In this document: positions 8,905 through 18,109 of the stretch, one piece after another
Layout of the letters: each line of letters opens with the position of its first letter
Position numbering within the stretch: the first letter of the stretch is position 1
From: Spirosoma taeanense
GTDB lineage: Bacteria; Bacteroidota; Bacteroidia; Cytophagales; Spirosomataceae
Assembly (NCBI RefSeq): GCF_013127955.1
Contig: NZ_CP053435.1
Span: 2,542,001 to 2,606,000, forward strand
Reading direction: 5' to 3'
DNA length: 64,000 nucleotides
Translations under genes and position numbers: made by a program
The notes under the pieces: model-generated
Seen by the model: only the letters and a program-made list of their open reading frames with translations
The model's database searches: none
What the model was told of the DNA's origin: nothing

Positions 8905-9216
8905 TTACGTGTCAATCTCCATTTCCAGCAGGGCGTAGCTGAGGCTTTTGCCGTGCGTATCCATCATTAACGAGGTGGTTACGCCACCCGTCAGAGCCTG
9001 CTGGCATACGAACTGAAGCGCAGGCAGATTTGGGAGTTCATAGCGCGTGATGTCGCCCGCCACAATAGCCTGTAGATGCTGTTTTACGGCCTCGGCGGTT
9101 ACCTTAGCGCATAGGATCGGGTAATCTTCCGGTCTATAGGGGATCAGCGACAACGTCAGGGTATTGCCTTTATCGCCCGCCCGGCTGTGAGCGAGGTCGT
9201 ATAGCTTCGTTTTCAT
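8905..9216 (-). CDS. AtuA C-terminal-like (ferredoxin-fold) small subunit
   Basis: Protein of 103 residues matching the short C-terminal domain found fused to AtuA in acyclic-terpene utilisation proteins. Family marks are the start KLYDLAHSRAGDKGNTLTLSL, with its SRAGDKGN motif, and the end THGKSLSYALLEMEI. Its ATG overlaps the stop of the AtuA gene in an ATGA junction, so the two are translationally coupled and probably form one complex. Function beyond the association with AtuA is not established. Last gene of the minus-strand operon. Confidence 0.8.
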   Translation of the reverse strand: MKTKLYDLAHSRAGDKGNTLTLSLIPYRPEDYPILCAKVTAEAVKQHLQAIVAGDITRYELPNLPALQFVCQQALTGGVTTSLMMDTHGKSLSYALLEMEIDT

Positions 9217-10535
9217 GCGTTGAGGACAGTTACGTTGCTTGTGATTTTAGCTCGGTCAATGAGCGTCGAAACAATGCCGACGACTTCATGAACATACTTG
9301 CGGGCGCCACCGCCACCAGCAGGGCCGTTTGTGTACAGGGCTTCCACTTCTTCACCCACCAAAGCGGCCTCTTTAGCCGTAGCGGCCCGTCCCGCAACTC
9401 GTAGCCGGATTTCGTAAGGCTCGGGATAATGTCCAAACGCCGTCCGGTGAACCGACGTACTGCCGATGTAATCGATACGTAAATCCGTGAATCGGTCGCG
9501 CAGTCGTTTCTCAATAATTGCGCCCGCGAGTTGGGCGCGGCCCAGCGCATTCGAGCCTGCGTAGGAAATTTCGCCTTCGCCCACAAAGCCCGCTTCGTAC
9601 CCCACACTGACTTTCAGCGTATCGGGTCGGGTTTGACCCTTGCCGCCGGTAGCTTTGACCTGATTCAGTCCCACTTCTTCCAGACGCACCTGCGTAAAAT
9701 CGGCGACAACGTCGGGCGTGAGGTAGTGGCTGGGGTCCATCACTTCGTAAAGGAGCTGCTCTTTGGCCGTAGCCACGTTGAGCAGTCCGCCTGTACCGGC
9801 TACTTTGCTAAATACCGCTATGCCATCTTTTGACACATCGGCGAAGGGGTGCCCCAGATGGGCCATATCAGGAATGTCTTTCCGGCCGGGGTCGGCAAAG
9901 TAGCCACCCGTTAGCTGTCCCGCGCATTCGAGCAAATGCCCAATAACGGTTCCCTGCCCAATCTGATTCGCATCATTCAGCGACCAGTCGAACGCATGAA
10001 CAAGCGGGGAGACAAACAGCGACGGATCAGCGACGCGGCCGGTAAGAATGATATGGGCATCCGTAGCCAGGGCGGGCAGAATCGCGTCCGTACCGAGGTA
10101 GGCGTTTGCTGAGACGAGCGAGCCCGATTCCTTTAGGGGCTTCCCCGTTTCCAGAGCGGGTTCGTCGCCCGATAGCTGATCAAAGACATCGTCGCCCGTA
10201 ACAGCGGCTACGGTTACGGACAGCTTCATCTGCCGGGCTATGGCACAAATCTTTTCGGCGGCTGCCAGGGGGTTGGCAGCACCCATGTTGGTAATTAGCC
10301 GAACGCGCTTATCAAGCAAATGGGGTAGCAGACTTTCGATACGTCGTTCCAGCAGCGGGTCATAGCCCAGCGCCGGGTCCTGCCGTTTGCGTTTCTGGGC
10401 CAGCGCAATGGTTCGTTCGGCCAGACACTCCAGCACGAGATAATCCAGCTGCCCCTGCTGAGCCAGAATCACTGCCGGTTCGAGCCGATCGCCAGAAAAG
10501 CCGGCTCCACAGCCAATTCGTATAGTTTCTTTCAT
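9213..10535 (-). CDS. AtuA family protein (DUF1446), large part
   Basis: Homologue of AtuA, the first protein of acyclic terpene (citronellol/geraniol) catabolism in Pseudomonas, whose reaction is still unclear. I start it at 10535 (MKETIRIGCGAGFSGDR) rather than further upstream: this ATG overlaps the TGA of the transporter gene as ATGA, and the glycine-rich IGCGAGFSGD is the family's own N-terminus. The protein has 440 residues; with the following 103-residue gene it equals a full-length fused AtuA. Other family signatures include TGRVADPSLFVSPL and the late GPAGGGGARKYV. The context (CitMHS transporter, alpha/beta hydrolase) suggests uptake and breakdown of an organic acid or ester. Confidence 0.85.
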   Translation of the reverse strand: MKETIRIGCGAGFSGDRLEPAVILAQQGQLDYLVLECLAERTIALAQKRKRQDPALGYDPLLERRIESLLPHLLDKRVRLITNMGAANPLAAAEKICAIARQMKLSVTVAAVTGDDVFDQLSGDEPALETGKPLKESGSLVSANAYLGTDAILPALATDAHIILTGRVADPSLFVSPLVHAFDWSLNDANQIGQGTVIGHLLECAGQLTGGYFADPGRKDIPDMAHLGHPFADVSKDGIAVFSKVAGTGGLLNVATAKEQLLYEVMDPSHYLTPDVVADFTQVRLEEVGLNQVKATGGKGQTRPDTLKVSVGYEAGFVGEGEISYAGSNALGRAQLAGAIIEKRLRDRFTDLRIDYIGSTSVHRTAFGHYPEPYEIRLRVAGRAATAKEAALVGEEVEALYTNGPAGGGGARKYVHEVVGIVSTLIDRAKITSNVTVLNA

Positions 10536-11827
10536 AAATGAATAGAGCCGGTTAAGAGAGCGGCCAGGGTCATCACGAGCGTCGTGCCGAATGCCCATTT
10601 CAAAATAAATTTCTGATGGTCGCCTAAGTCAACTTCAGCTAGTCCTACCAGCAGGAAGGTCGAAGCCGTGAGTGGACTGACCGGAAAGCCGACGGTCATT
10701 TGGCCCAGCAGAGCCGCCCGCCCGATTTCCAGCGGGTCAAGCCCAAAGTGTGCAGCGGTCTGACTCAGAATTGGCACTACGCCGAAGTAATATGCATCGG
10801 GCGTAAAGAGCAGACTCGACGGCATACTGGTGATCGCCGTAAGCGTAGGCAGCCAGGCCGCGTGTTCCTGCGGAATAAGTGACACAAGTGAGGTCGCCAT
10901 GGCATCGATCATTTTCGAGCCCGTCAGGATACCCGAAAAAACGCCCGCGGCAAAGATCATGCTCGACACCATGAAAATGTTGTTGCCGTGACTCCGAAGG
11001 ACTTTCTGCTGATCGGCCAGCCGGGGGTAGTTGAGGAGCAGGACCAGCACCGCAGCCACGATAAACAGGGCAGGGGCCGGTACCCAGCCTTTCATGAGCG
11101 TAATAATCAGACCGACCGTCAGCAGGGCGTTAATCCAGATGAGTTTCGGTCGCCGGAACTGCCGCTGTTCCTCCGTCAGATTTTCGTGGTGCACATACTG
11201 CAAATCGGCGATACCCAGGCGTTTACGCTCCTTCAAACCAAACCAGTAGGCCACGGCCAGCACCCAGGCGATACCCGCAAGGATGGCTGGAAGATTGGGA
11301 TTGAAGAGTTGAGTAGCGTCGGTTTTTAAGGTGGAGATCGCCCGCGCCGACGTACCCGACCAGGGCACGAGGTGCAGCGGCCCCACGCTCAACGCTACAA
11401 TCCCCGGCAACATAAGCCGGTTAATCTTAAGCTGTTTGTAAATGGGTAGAAACGCCGACATGACGATCATGAACGTAGCGGTACCGTCGCCGTCGAGGTG
11501 GACGATCATGGTCAACAGGGCCGTGCCGATGATGACTTTCAGCGGATCGCCCTTGACGTAACGGATAATGGCGACAATGACCGGATCGAACAGGCCCGCG
11601 TCGAGCATGGTTGCGAAATACAGCACGGCGAACATCAGCAGAATGCCCGTGGGTGCCACCTGCTTGATACCGGCCAGAATCATCTCGCCCAGTTCTTTCG
11701 GGCTGAATCCAGCCAGGAGCCCCATCACTAAAGGCACCAGCACCAGGGCCGTCAGGACAGACAACCGCTTGGTGATAATCAGAAACAGAAATAAAACGAT
11801 GGTGGCAAAGCCGAAAAAAGAAAGCAT
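10532..11827 (-). CDS. CitMHS family metal-citrate type transporter
   Basis: Inner-membrane carrier of the CitMHS family, 431 residues, which in Bacillus imports citrate complexed with Mg2+ or Ca2+. About twelve hydrophobic segments are visible. Family stretches include VHLDGDGTATFMIVMSAFLP (~residues 110-129) and a second symmetric half with PDAYYFGVVPILSQTAAHFG (~345-365). It lies 8 bp after the hydrolase and overlaps the AtuA start by 4 bp, so all four genes probably share one transcript. The substrate is presumably a carboxylate related to the AtuA pathway, but this is inference. Confidence 0.88.
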   Translation of the reverse strand: MLSFFGFATIVLFLFLIITKRLSVLTALVLVPLVMGLLAGFSPKELGEMILAGIKQVAPTGILLMFAVLYFATMLDAGLFDPVIVAIIRYVKGDPLKVIIGTALLTMIVHLDGDGTATFMIVMSAFLPIYKQLKINRLMLPGIVALSVGPLHLVPWSGTSARAISTLKTDATQLFNPNLPAILAGIAWVLAVAYWFGLKERKRLGIADLQYVHHENLTEEQRQFRRPKLIWINALLTVGLIITLMKGWVPAPALFIVAAVLVLLLNYPRLADQQKVLRSHGNNIFMVSSMIFAAGVFSGILTGSKMIDAMATSLVSLIPQEHAAWLPTLTAITSMPSSLLFTPDAYYFGVVPILSQTAAHFGLDPLEIGRAALLGQMTVGFPVSPLTASTFLLVGLAEVDLGDHQKFILKWAFGTTLVMTLAALLTGSIHL

Positions 11828-11835
11828 CCGGTGGA

Positions 11836-13863
11836 TTAATTAGAAGTAAGAACAGCACTTTTCTGGGCGTTCACGAACTCAGTCTGAGCATCTTCCGGAA
11901 GCAGAAATCCCTCACGTACCAGGTCTTCGGCGGCTTTCCGGACGGCGGCTACGTAGGCGTCATGGGTACCGTAACGTTCTTCTAGCGACAAACGCGGATC
12001 ATCAGCGGCCAGCCGCTCGGCTTTTGTGGTTTTGAACGGGATGAACATACCATTCAGCGAAGCCAGATCGCCCTCGCCATAGCCAGCCCGACGCAGGCTC
12101 CAGCCCGTATAGGTTCCCAGCGGCACGCGAATCGTCGTGTTCCGGATTCCGGCCAGTTCGTTACCATCCGGATCAACCTTGGGTACGAGCACGGTATAGG
12201 CGTTGGCTTTCAAAACTTTTGGTGGTTCCTGAAGGATTCCAGACATATATTTCTGCTGATAGCCAGGCCCTAAGTCCAGCACCGAAACCTCATTGACTCG
12301 TCCCGTAAAGGGTACGCCCGGAATGGCTGGCCAGCCAATTGCCTGCTGGTCATGCGCTACCAGCGTTTGGGCCGAAAGGGTGGGGTAGTTACTGACTGGC
12401 GGTTGTTTAGCGGCTAGTACCCATTGTTCCAGCGCAATAAGCAGAGCACGTAGCGGTTGCTGGAAGGGGTTATGATTCGTCGTAAAGCCACTGACCGGGT
12501 CCTGCGCACTAAACGGCGAATGCTGCGTGCCGGCAAAAAGATAGATCCGAACATTATCCGGAATAACCAGGTCCTTGCTGCCGGATGCATCCGTGGTCGT
12601 CAGGGAAGTTCTTGATTGCCAGTATTCAGTCGAACTAAGGGTCTGCATGATTTTCGGGCAGGTTCCCGTTTGCTGACAGGCTTCCAGAATACCGCCCGTG
12701 ATGCCCGACACCGGGTCGGTGGTCGGGCTCCAGCTAAAGGGAGCGTCGGTGCCGGGAAACTGGTGGTCTTCGTGCTGCATACCACCCCCGCCCGGTCGGC
12801 CAAACCGAACGTTCAGCGTAATCCGGCGGGGCCCAATGTGAGCATTGATCCCATCGAAAACGGCGCGTCCCTGCTCATCCTGATTGAAGCCTAACTGCAG
12901 GAACGTACGGCAGAAATTACTGCATTGCGACACTCCCTGCATGACGGCCGCCTGAACAGGAAGGGTGGTGCTGGCGGGAGACAGCACCGGGTTCCGGTTG
13001 CCGGCTTCGTCGGTTGTCTGATTTCGCAGATACGAGCCTATGTCGCGGATGGCGGCAAACCCTAGCCCAAGAACCAGCGGATTTTTAGCCGTATAAACCA
13101 GCTCGTAAATATAGTTCGGGTCGAAGCCGTCCCGGAGTGAGATTTTTGTGGAGCTGGGTGTGCCGGGAAACGGTGCGGTACTGCAATCGGAAAACGCCCA
13201 GTCGTTGTTAGGAACCGGAACGCGCGGGTCGGTTTCGTGGATTCGGCGGGTCAGGACCAGCCCCGTGTTGTCCAGACTGACGGTTTCGTAGCTATGATGC
13301 GTCATGCCCGTGAAAGCGCCACTGCTCAGGTTCAGCGTTTTTGTGGGTGTAGTGACCTGGTACTCCGTTCGCAGCCTGCCGGTAATTTCTTTACCATTAT
13401 CAGTGGCGATGGGCACCTGCATGGTCAGGCGCTGGTTGCCGGGCAGTACATCGCCCTGCCAGGCGCACCACAGGTACACGTAGCCACGTTTCAGCAGCGC
13501 TGTGTCGGCTGAGAACACATTCCCCCGGTTGGGCAGGCTCAGAAACAGCAGCCCGTTGCTTTTGCCCCTATCTACGGGCTGGAGCAGTACAAACTCGGAG
13601 ACGTATTCCACCATTCCCCGCCTGTTTCTGGGAGCTAACTGAATATCCTGAATGATTTTGTTTCGGTCGGCCGCCGGGTCCACTTCGCCATAGGCCTGCC
13701 CAAACACCCGTTCGTAAGCGCCGGCCGCGCCAAACGCTCGACCACCAGCGTAAGGTTCGGTTTTAGTAATGGTGAGCTTTACGATGCGGGCCTGCGCCGG
13801 CAGAGCGAGCAGCAATGCACCAACAAAAAACAGGACAGAAGGACGGGTGACGATCAACGACAT
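11836..13863 (-). CDS. secreted alpha/beta hydrolase domain protein (PF20091-like)
   Basis: Exported hydrolase of 675 residues in the large 'alpha/beta hydrolase domain' family. A signal peptide (residues 1-25, ending LPAQA) is followed by the family's start (VKLTITKTEPYAGGRAFGAAGAYERV). The presumed nucleophile region is around VMQGVSQCSNFCRTFLQLGF (~residues 308-327): here G-V-S-Q-C replaces the plain G-x-S-x-G, so the nucleophile call is tentative. Family members are thought to be esterases; substrates are unknown. It heads the CitMHS-AtuA operon, and could release the organic acid that the transporter then imports. Confidence 0.8.
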   Translation of the reverse strand: MSLIVTRPSVLFFVGALLLALPAQARIVKLTITKTEPYAGGRAFGAAGAYERVFGQAYGEVDPAADRNKIIQDIQLAPRNRRGMVEYVSEFVLLQPVDRGKSNGLLFLSLPNRGNVFSADTALLKRGYVYLWCAWQGDVLPGNQRLTMQVPIATDNGKEITGRLRTEYQVTTPTKTLNLSSGAFTGMTHHSYETVSLDNTGLVLTRRIHETDPRVPVPNNDWAFSDCSTAPFPGTPSSTKISLRDGFDPNYIYELVYTAKNPLVLGLGFAAIRDIGSYLRNQTTDEAGNRNPVLSPASTTLPVQAAVMQGVSQCSNFCRTFLQLGFNQDEQGRAVFDGINAHIGPRRITLNVRFGRPGGGGMQHEDHQFPGTDAPFSWSPTTDPVSGITGGILEACQQTGTCPKIMQTLSSTEYWQSRTSLTTTDASGSKDLVIPDNVRIYLFAGTQHSPFSAQDPVSGFTTNHNPFQQPLRALLIALEQWVLAAKQPPVSNYPTLSAQTLVAHDQQAIGWPAIPGVPFTGRVNEVSVLDLGPGYQQKYMSGILQEPPKVLKANAYTVLVPKVDPDGNELAGIRNTTIRVPLGTYTGWSLRRAGYGEGDLASLNGMFIPFKTTKAERLAADDPRLSLEERYGTHDAYVAAVRKAAEDLVREGFLLPEDAQTEFVNAQKSAVLTSN

Positions 13864-13889
13864 CGGGTAAGGATATAGTCAGATTAACA

Positions 13890-13917
13890 AATCAGCTTCC
13901 TGTTCAGGAAGCTGATT
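13890..13917 (-). terminator. hairpin downstream of GH3 gene
   Basis: A perfect 13-bp inverted repeat (AATCAGCTTCCTG / CAGGAAGCTGATT) with a 2-nt centre lies between the GH3 stop and the next minus-strand gene. On the minus strand it ends in GATTTGTT. It is probably the terminator separating the two operons. Confidence 0.6.
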
Positions 13918-13954
13918 AACTACCAAAAATACTTGTACTTCGCTGGAAGAGAGG

Positions 13955-16291
13955 TTACTCCTGCCTGTCTGTTTTCTTGAATCGGGCGGTTCGTGCGTCC
14001 CGGATGACACCTTTCCAGTTCAGGCCAAAGCCGAAGTCGTAGGTGTTTCCTTCCGAATCGCGGTAGCACTGCACATCAAAGGGAACATCTTCGGCCTGCT
14101 TTTCTACTGTGCTCATCGAAGCGGGCATCTGCATGGGCAGCAGGGCCGACGGTTCGGCCTTTCCGGACAGGATGTCCAGCAGGGCCTGGTCCTGCACACC
14201 AAAGCTGGTCAGCAGGGCATTAGCGTCACTTTCAAACTCGGCGAAAACCATCGGGTTTGATACGCTGACCGAAACAATGACGGGCTTGCCGTTCATCTGT
14301 TGCCGTGTCTCCTTCACCAACTGCACGTCGGTTACGTTCCGGGCTTTGGTGGTTTTACCCTTATACGACCGGTTCGTGAAATTCTCCATCGGGTCGCCCC
14401 CGGCCAGGCTGGTTTCGCGGGCTTCGGTAGCCGTATACTCACCGTATTGCAGGCTGATAGGGACGTAGCCGTTACCGCCGTTTTTTAGGTCTTCTTTGTC
14501 GTAGCCAATGCCGCTCTTTGGGTTTTCAATGAACACAAGCGCTACGTCGGCTTCGGCGGGGTTATCGGTCACCTTAAAGTATTTCTTTACCAGGTCGATG
14601 TTCACCGGATAGTCGGTCGAAGCGGGCGTTTCTGCACCGAGGAAGTTACGGCTGGCGGCCACGAAACGCTTGGGTACGTACACCGTTTTGCCGCTGGTGA
14701 GTGGCAGGGCGTTGGTTTTATTTTTCAGCATCACCACCGATTTGAGCTGGGCGTCGTAGCCAGCCTTCATATAGTCCGGTTTGCCGACAGTTTGCTTTGT
14801 CTCCGCCGGGTTCAGATACGGATTTTCGAACAGGCCGACCTGGAAAATATTCCGCAGCAGCCGCACCGCCGACTGCTCCATCCGGGTACGCATGGCCGCT
14901 TCGCCCTGCTCTTTTACGCCTATCTGATAAGCTTCCAGAATCGGTTTGGCGTCGTTATTGCCGCCGAACTGGTCCACGCCCGCCATCAGAATTTTATAGT
15001 GCCGTTCGGTCGGGGACAGCTTCTCAACACCCCACGATTTTCCGTCGAGGAACGAGTCCATCGCTTTGTGGTCGCCCGTTACGTTCCAGTCGGTGCAGAC
15101 TACGCCATCGTAGCCATACTTCTTGCGGAGCAGATCGTTGATGATGTATTTATTATAATTGTTCGCTATGTTTTCACCATTCTTGTTGTCCTGGTTCCAC
15201 GAGATGGTGTAGTACGGCATTACGGCCGATGCCATGCGGGTTTTACCGTTGAGTTTGAACGCTCCCTGAATGAACGGAATCAGATGCTGGGAAAAGTTAT
15301 TCCCCGGGTACACGGCGTATTTGCCGTTGGCGTAGTGGGCATCGCGACCGGCTTCGCCCGCGCCCCCGCCCGGCCAGTGCTTCACCATGGCGTTGACCGA
15401 ACCAAAGCCCCAGCCCCCGGTAATTTCCTTCGCACCAGAAGAGGTCTGAAAGCCGTTGCAGTACGCCTGCGCCATGGCCGCTGAGATAGCCGGACTTTCT
15501 CCGAACGTGCCCTCAAACCGGCTCCAGCGTGGCTCGGTGGCGATATCCACCTGGGGTGAAAGGGCCGTCGTGATGCCCAGCGCCCGGTATTCGTCGGCGG
15601 CTATTTTACCGAATTGCTCCACCAGCGCCGGGTCGAACGTAGCGGCCATGCCGAGGGAAGACGGCCACATAGAGATCCGTCCGCCAGCGGCTGCGTTATA
15701 CTCGGCGCGGGCCACGGTGCCGTGCCGGGGGTCCGAGCTATTGTTGGCCGGAATGCCCTTACCAACGCTTTCGCAAAAAGCCTGGAGTTTGTTGTTCCAT
15801 CTGGCGGCTACCTCCGGCGTCTGCACGGACGTAACCAGTACGTGTCGCAGGTTGTCATCCTTGAGAAACTTTTGCTGCTGATCGGTGAGACTGGTCGGGT
15901 CCGTTTCGCCTTCGCTGTAGGGCTTGCCTCCGTAGGTTCCCGCGAAATAGCCGCTCCCGCGCGCCGGAATCGACTGGTGCGATGAATACAACATTAGCCC
16001 AGCGATTTCCTCGACGCTGAGCCTGCTGGCTAAATCTTTCGCCCGCCGGTCAAGGGGCTGCCGCCAGTCCTCGTACGGGTCCAGTTTGCCGTTTTTGTTA
16101 AGGTCTTTGAACGCAAGGCCGTTGACGGTCAGGATTTTTACGCCCGATTCAGGTGCATACCCCAGCGTTTGCCCACCCGGATTGTTTATAATCTTATGGG
16201 TGTCAATGGTCGACTCGGTCCACTTCTGTTGTGCTACGGCACTGCCCGTCAAAGTTAAGCCAGCGAGTCCGGCAAGGAGTATGGTTTTCAT
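13955..16291 (-). CDS. secreted glycoside hydrolase family 3 enzyme
   Basis: Exo-acting beta-glycosidase of family GH3, 778 residues, with signal peptide 1-20. Between the signal and the barrel lies FKDLNKNGKLDPYEDWR (~residues 58-75), which fits the 12-position calcium loop of EF hands (D, N, N, G, D, E at the coordinating places). The (beta/alpha)8 domain follows, with the conserved KHWPGGG and nucleophile Asp in VVCTDW (~residues 405-410); the second GH3 domain runs from ~545 to 750. Specificity (glucosidase, xylosidase) cannot be told. It lies downstream of the esterase operon but is separated by a hairpin and 139 bp, so it may have its own promoter. A paralogue is at 59-61 kb. Confidence 0.9.
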   Translation of the reverse strand: MKTILLAGLAGLTLTGSAVAQQKWTESTIDTHKIINNPGGQTLGYAPESGVKILTVNGLAFKDLNKNGKLDPYEDWRQPLDRRAKDLASRLSVEEIAGLMLYSSHQSIPARGSGYFAGTYGGKPYSEGETDPTSLTDQQQKFLKDDNLRHVLVTSVQTPEVAARWNNKLQAFCESVGKGIPANNSSDPRHGTVARAEYNAAAGGRISMWPSSLGMAATFDPALVEQFGKIAADEYRALGITTALSPQVDIATEPRWSRFEGTFGESPAISAAMAQAYCNGFQTSSGAKEITGGWGFGSVNAMVKHWPGGGAGEAGRDAHYANGKYAVYPGNNFSQHLIPFIQGAFKLNGKTRMASAVMPYYTISWNQDNKNGENIANNYNKYIINDLLRKKYGYDGVVCTDWNVTGDHKAMDSFLDGKSWGVEKLSPTERHYKILMAGVDQFGGNNDAKPILEAYQIGVKEQGEAAMRTRMEQSAVRLLRNIFQVGLFENPYLNPAETKQTVGKPDYMKAGYDAQLKSVVMLKNKTNALPLTSGKTVYVPKRFVAASRNFLGAETPASTDYPVNIDLVKKYFKVTDNPAEADVALVFIENPKSGIGYDKEDLKNGGNGYVPISLQYGEYTATEARETSLAGGDPMENFTNRSYKGKTTKARNVTDVQLVKETRQQMNGKPVIVSVSVSNPMVFAEFESDANALLTSFGVQDQALLDILSGKAEPSALLPMQMPASMSTVEKQAEDVPFDVQCYRDSEGNTYDFGFGLNWKGVIRDARTARFKKTDRQE

Positions 16292-16394
16292 GGAATGTTA
16301 CGGTCAGCAGTTGATAAAAATCTTATTTAGACTGATGCGGATATGTCTGATTTTGGTCGGTTTAGTGAACAACAGGAGACGTTAGTCCAGTAAG

Positions 16395-16424
16395 CGAACG
16401 GGCCAGCCTAAGCAGGCCCGTTCG
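16395..16424 (-). terminator. terminator-like hairpin after carboxylesterase
   Basis: A 10-bp perfect stem (CGAACGGGCC / GGCCCGTTCG) with a 10-nt loop lies just 3' of the carboxylesterase stop on the minus strand. There is little T-run after it, so termination may be partial. Confidence 0.6.
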
Positions 16425-16430
16425 TATGTT

Positions 16431-18077
16431 TTATTTACCGGTAGCCGCGGCAATGGGTTTTCCGGTTGCCACTTCAATCAGCTCCTTGTCATGGTGATTT
16501 TTTACCTGGCTGACGTTATCGAAAATCATCGTCGCGCCATTGTCGGCATTGTATTGCGGCCAGGTGGGCAGGCCCTTATGATTCGGATTGCCGGTGCGGG
16601 CAAAGGCAATCCAGGCCCGGCTCATTTTGTCGGCCAGCATCTGGGCGTCTTTACCACCGCCGGTCATTTCTTCGCAACGGCTGATATTGTCAAAGGCAAA
16701 CGGAATTTCCATGCAGTGCATCGACTTATACATGCCATCGTTTACGGGTGAAGCCCAGCTAAACACGTAAGCATATACAGGAGCCGCTCCGGCAACGCCA
16801 GCCTTCTGGCTAGCCTGCCGAATGGCACCCGCGCGGAAGTTAATGTCAACATCCATGTAGTCGGAAGGATTCGCTGTTTCAGGATAGGCTTTCTTCACCG
16901 CAGCCATATAGGTATCTGTTTTGCCGGGATACCGCTTCTCCAGAGCCGCCTTGGCAGCTTCCATGTCCGTGACGCGGTTGGCCGGGTTGAAAGGACCAAA
17001 TTCGGTCTTCGTGCTGCCGACCAGCAGCGGAATGTTTTTGGCTAACTCAATTGCTGCTGTCTCCGAAGGTTGATAGGGCAGGAAGTTACCGTCGTGAATA
17101 GGACCCCAGCCCAGACCAAAAGCCGGTCGGCCTTCGCCTTTCAAACTTTCACCCACTTTACGTAGAGCCTTCTTGCCGGCTGCGTTCAGTTGCTCGTACG
17201 TGATTTTCTGCAGTTCATCTACCTGATTCGGTTGCAGCTTTAATTCCTCCAGCATGGCCGCGCTCACTTTCTGGGCCAGTTCGCCTTCGGTGAAGTTGGT
17301 GATGTAGCTGCCGCTTTGCACGATAGCTTTGTGGAACAGACCTTTGGCCGACGGCGCGTTCATCAGGCTCGTCACTTTACCGCCCCCGCCCGACTGGCCG
17401 AAGATGGTTACGTTGTTGGGGTCGCCCCCAAACTGCGCGATGTTCTGCTTCACCCACTGCAGGGAAGCTACCAGATCCATCAGACCCGCGTTAGCCGAGT
17501 TCTTATACTTATCGCCATAAGCCGACAGGTCCAGAAAACCCAGTACGTTCAGCCGGTGGTTTACGGTTACGACGACTACATCGCCTTTTTTCGTCAGGTT
17601 TTCACCGTCGTACGAAGGCAGCTCGACCGACGAGCCGGCGGTGAAGCCACCGCCATGAAACCACACCAGAACGGGTCGCTTTTTGGCGTCGGTCAGTTGT
17701 GGCGACCATACGTTCAGGCTCAGGCAGTTTTCATTGGTGTAACCCCAGTCGTGGTGGAAAGGGAACTCAATCTCATCGTTGGTCGAGGTGGTCGGGTCCA
17801 TCGGGCAAACCGGGCCGTAGGTCATCGAACTCCGTACGCCAGACCACGAATCGGGTTTGGTGGGCGCCATAAAACGCTCAGCTTTGGCATAAGGAATCCC
17901 CTTGAACGTATAGGTGCCGTTATGGATATAACCACGCACCTTACCCGATTCAGTCGGAACCACGGCGATGTCTTTGCCAGCCATGATGGGCGTAACGGCT
18001 GGTTTAGACGGTTGGGCTACCGTCAGCAACGGTAACGTAAGCACCGCCAGCGATAGTAGAATGGAATTCGATCTCAT
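16431..18077 (-). CDS. secreted type-B carboxylesterase (copy 1)
   Basis: Exported serine esterase of the type-B carboxylesterase family, 548 residues, signal peptide 1-21. Visible marks are YTFKGIPYA (~57-65), the CLSLNVWSP stretch, the oxyanion FHGGGF, and the nucleophile Ser229 in FGQSGGGGK. The usual ESAG is replaced by QSGG, still G-x-S-x-G. The catalytic His is likely in YKSMHCMEIPF near residue 447. It follows the second copy by 32 bp in a six-gene esterase operon. A 61-bp block around the nucleophile elbow is almost identical to the neighbouring copy, suggesting duplication with recent exchange. The substrate is unknown; removing acyl groups from plant polysaccharide is a plausible role. 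Confidence 0.88.
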   Translation of the reverse strand: MRSNSILLSLAVLTLPLLTVAQPSKPAVTPIMAGKDIAVVPTESGKVRGYIHNGTYTFKGIPYAKAERFMAPTKPDSWSGVRSSMTYGPVCPMDPTTSTNDEIEFPFHHDWGYTNENCLSLNVWSPQLTDAKKRPVLVWFHGGGFTAGSSVELPSYDGENLTKKGDVVVVTVNHRLNVLGFLDLSAYGDKYKNSANAGLMDLVASLQWVKQNIAQFGGDPNNVTIFGQSGGGGKVTSLMNAPSAKGLFHKAIVQSGSYITNFTEGELAQKVSAAMLEELKLQPNQVDELQKITYEQLNAAGKKALRKVGESLKGEGRPAFGLGWGPIHDGNFLPYQPSETAAIELAKNIPLLVGSTKTEFGPFNPANRVTDMEAAKAALEKRYPGKTDTYMAAVKKAYPETANPSDYMDVDINFRAGAIRQASQKAGVAGAAPVYAYVFSWASPVNDGMYKSMHCMEIPFAFDNISRCEEMTGGGKDAQMLADKMSRAWIAFARTGNPNHKGLPTWPQYNADNGATMIFDNVSQVKNHHDKELIEVATGKPIAAATGK

Positions 18078-18109
18078 GAACTTGATTGTTAAAGTTTGTA
18101 TAATCTGGT

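Noticed and set aside
13955..16291. The DPYED loop of GH3 as a dockerin for cellulosome attachment.
   Set aside because: Only one loop is present and it lies at the N-terminus; a dockerin has two loops, and no cohesin or scaffoldin is seen.
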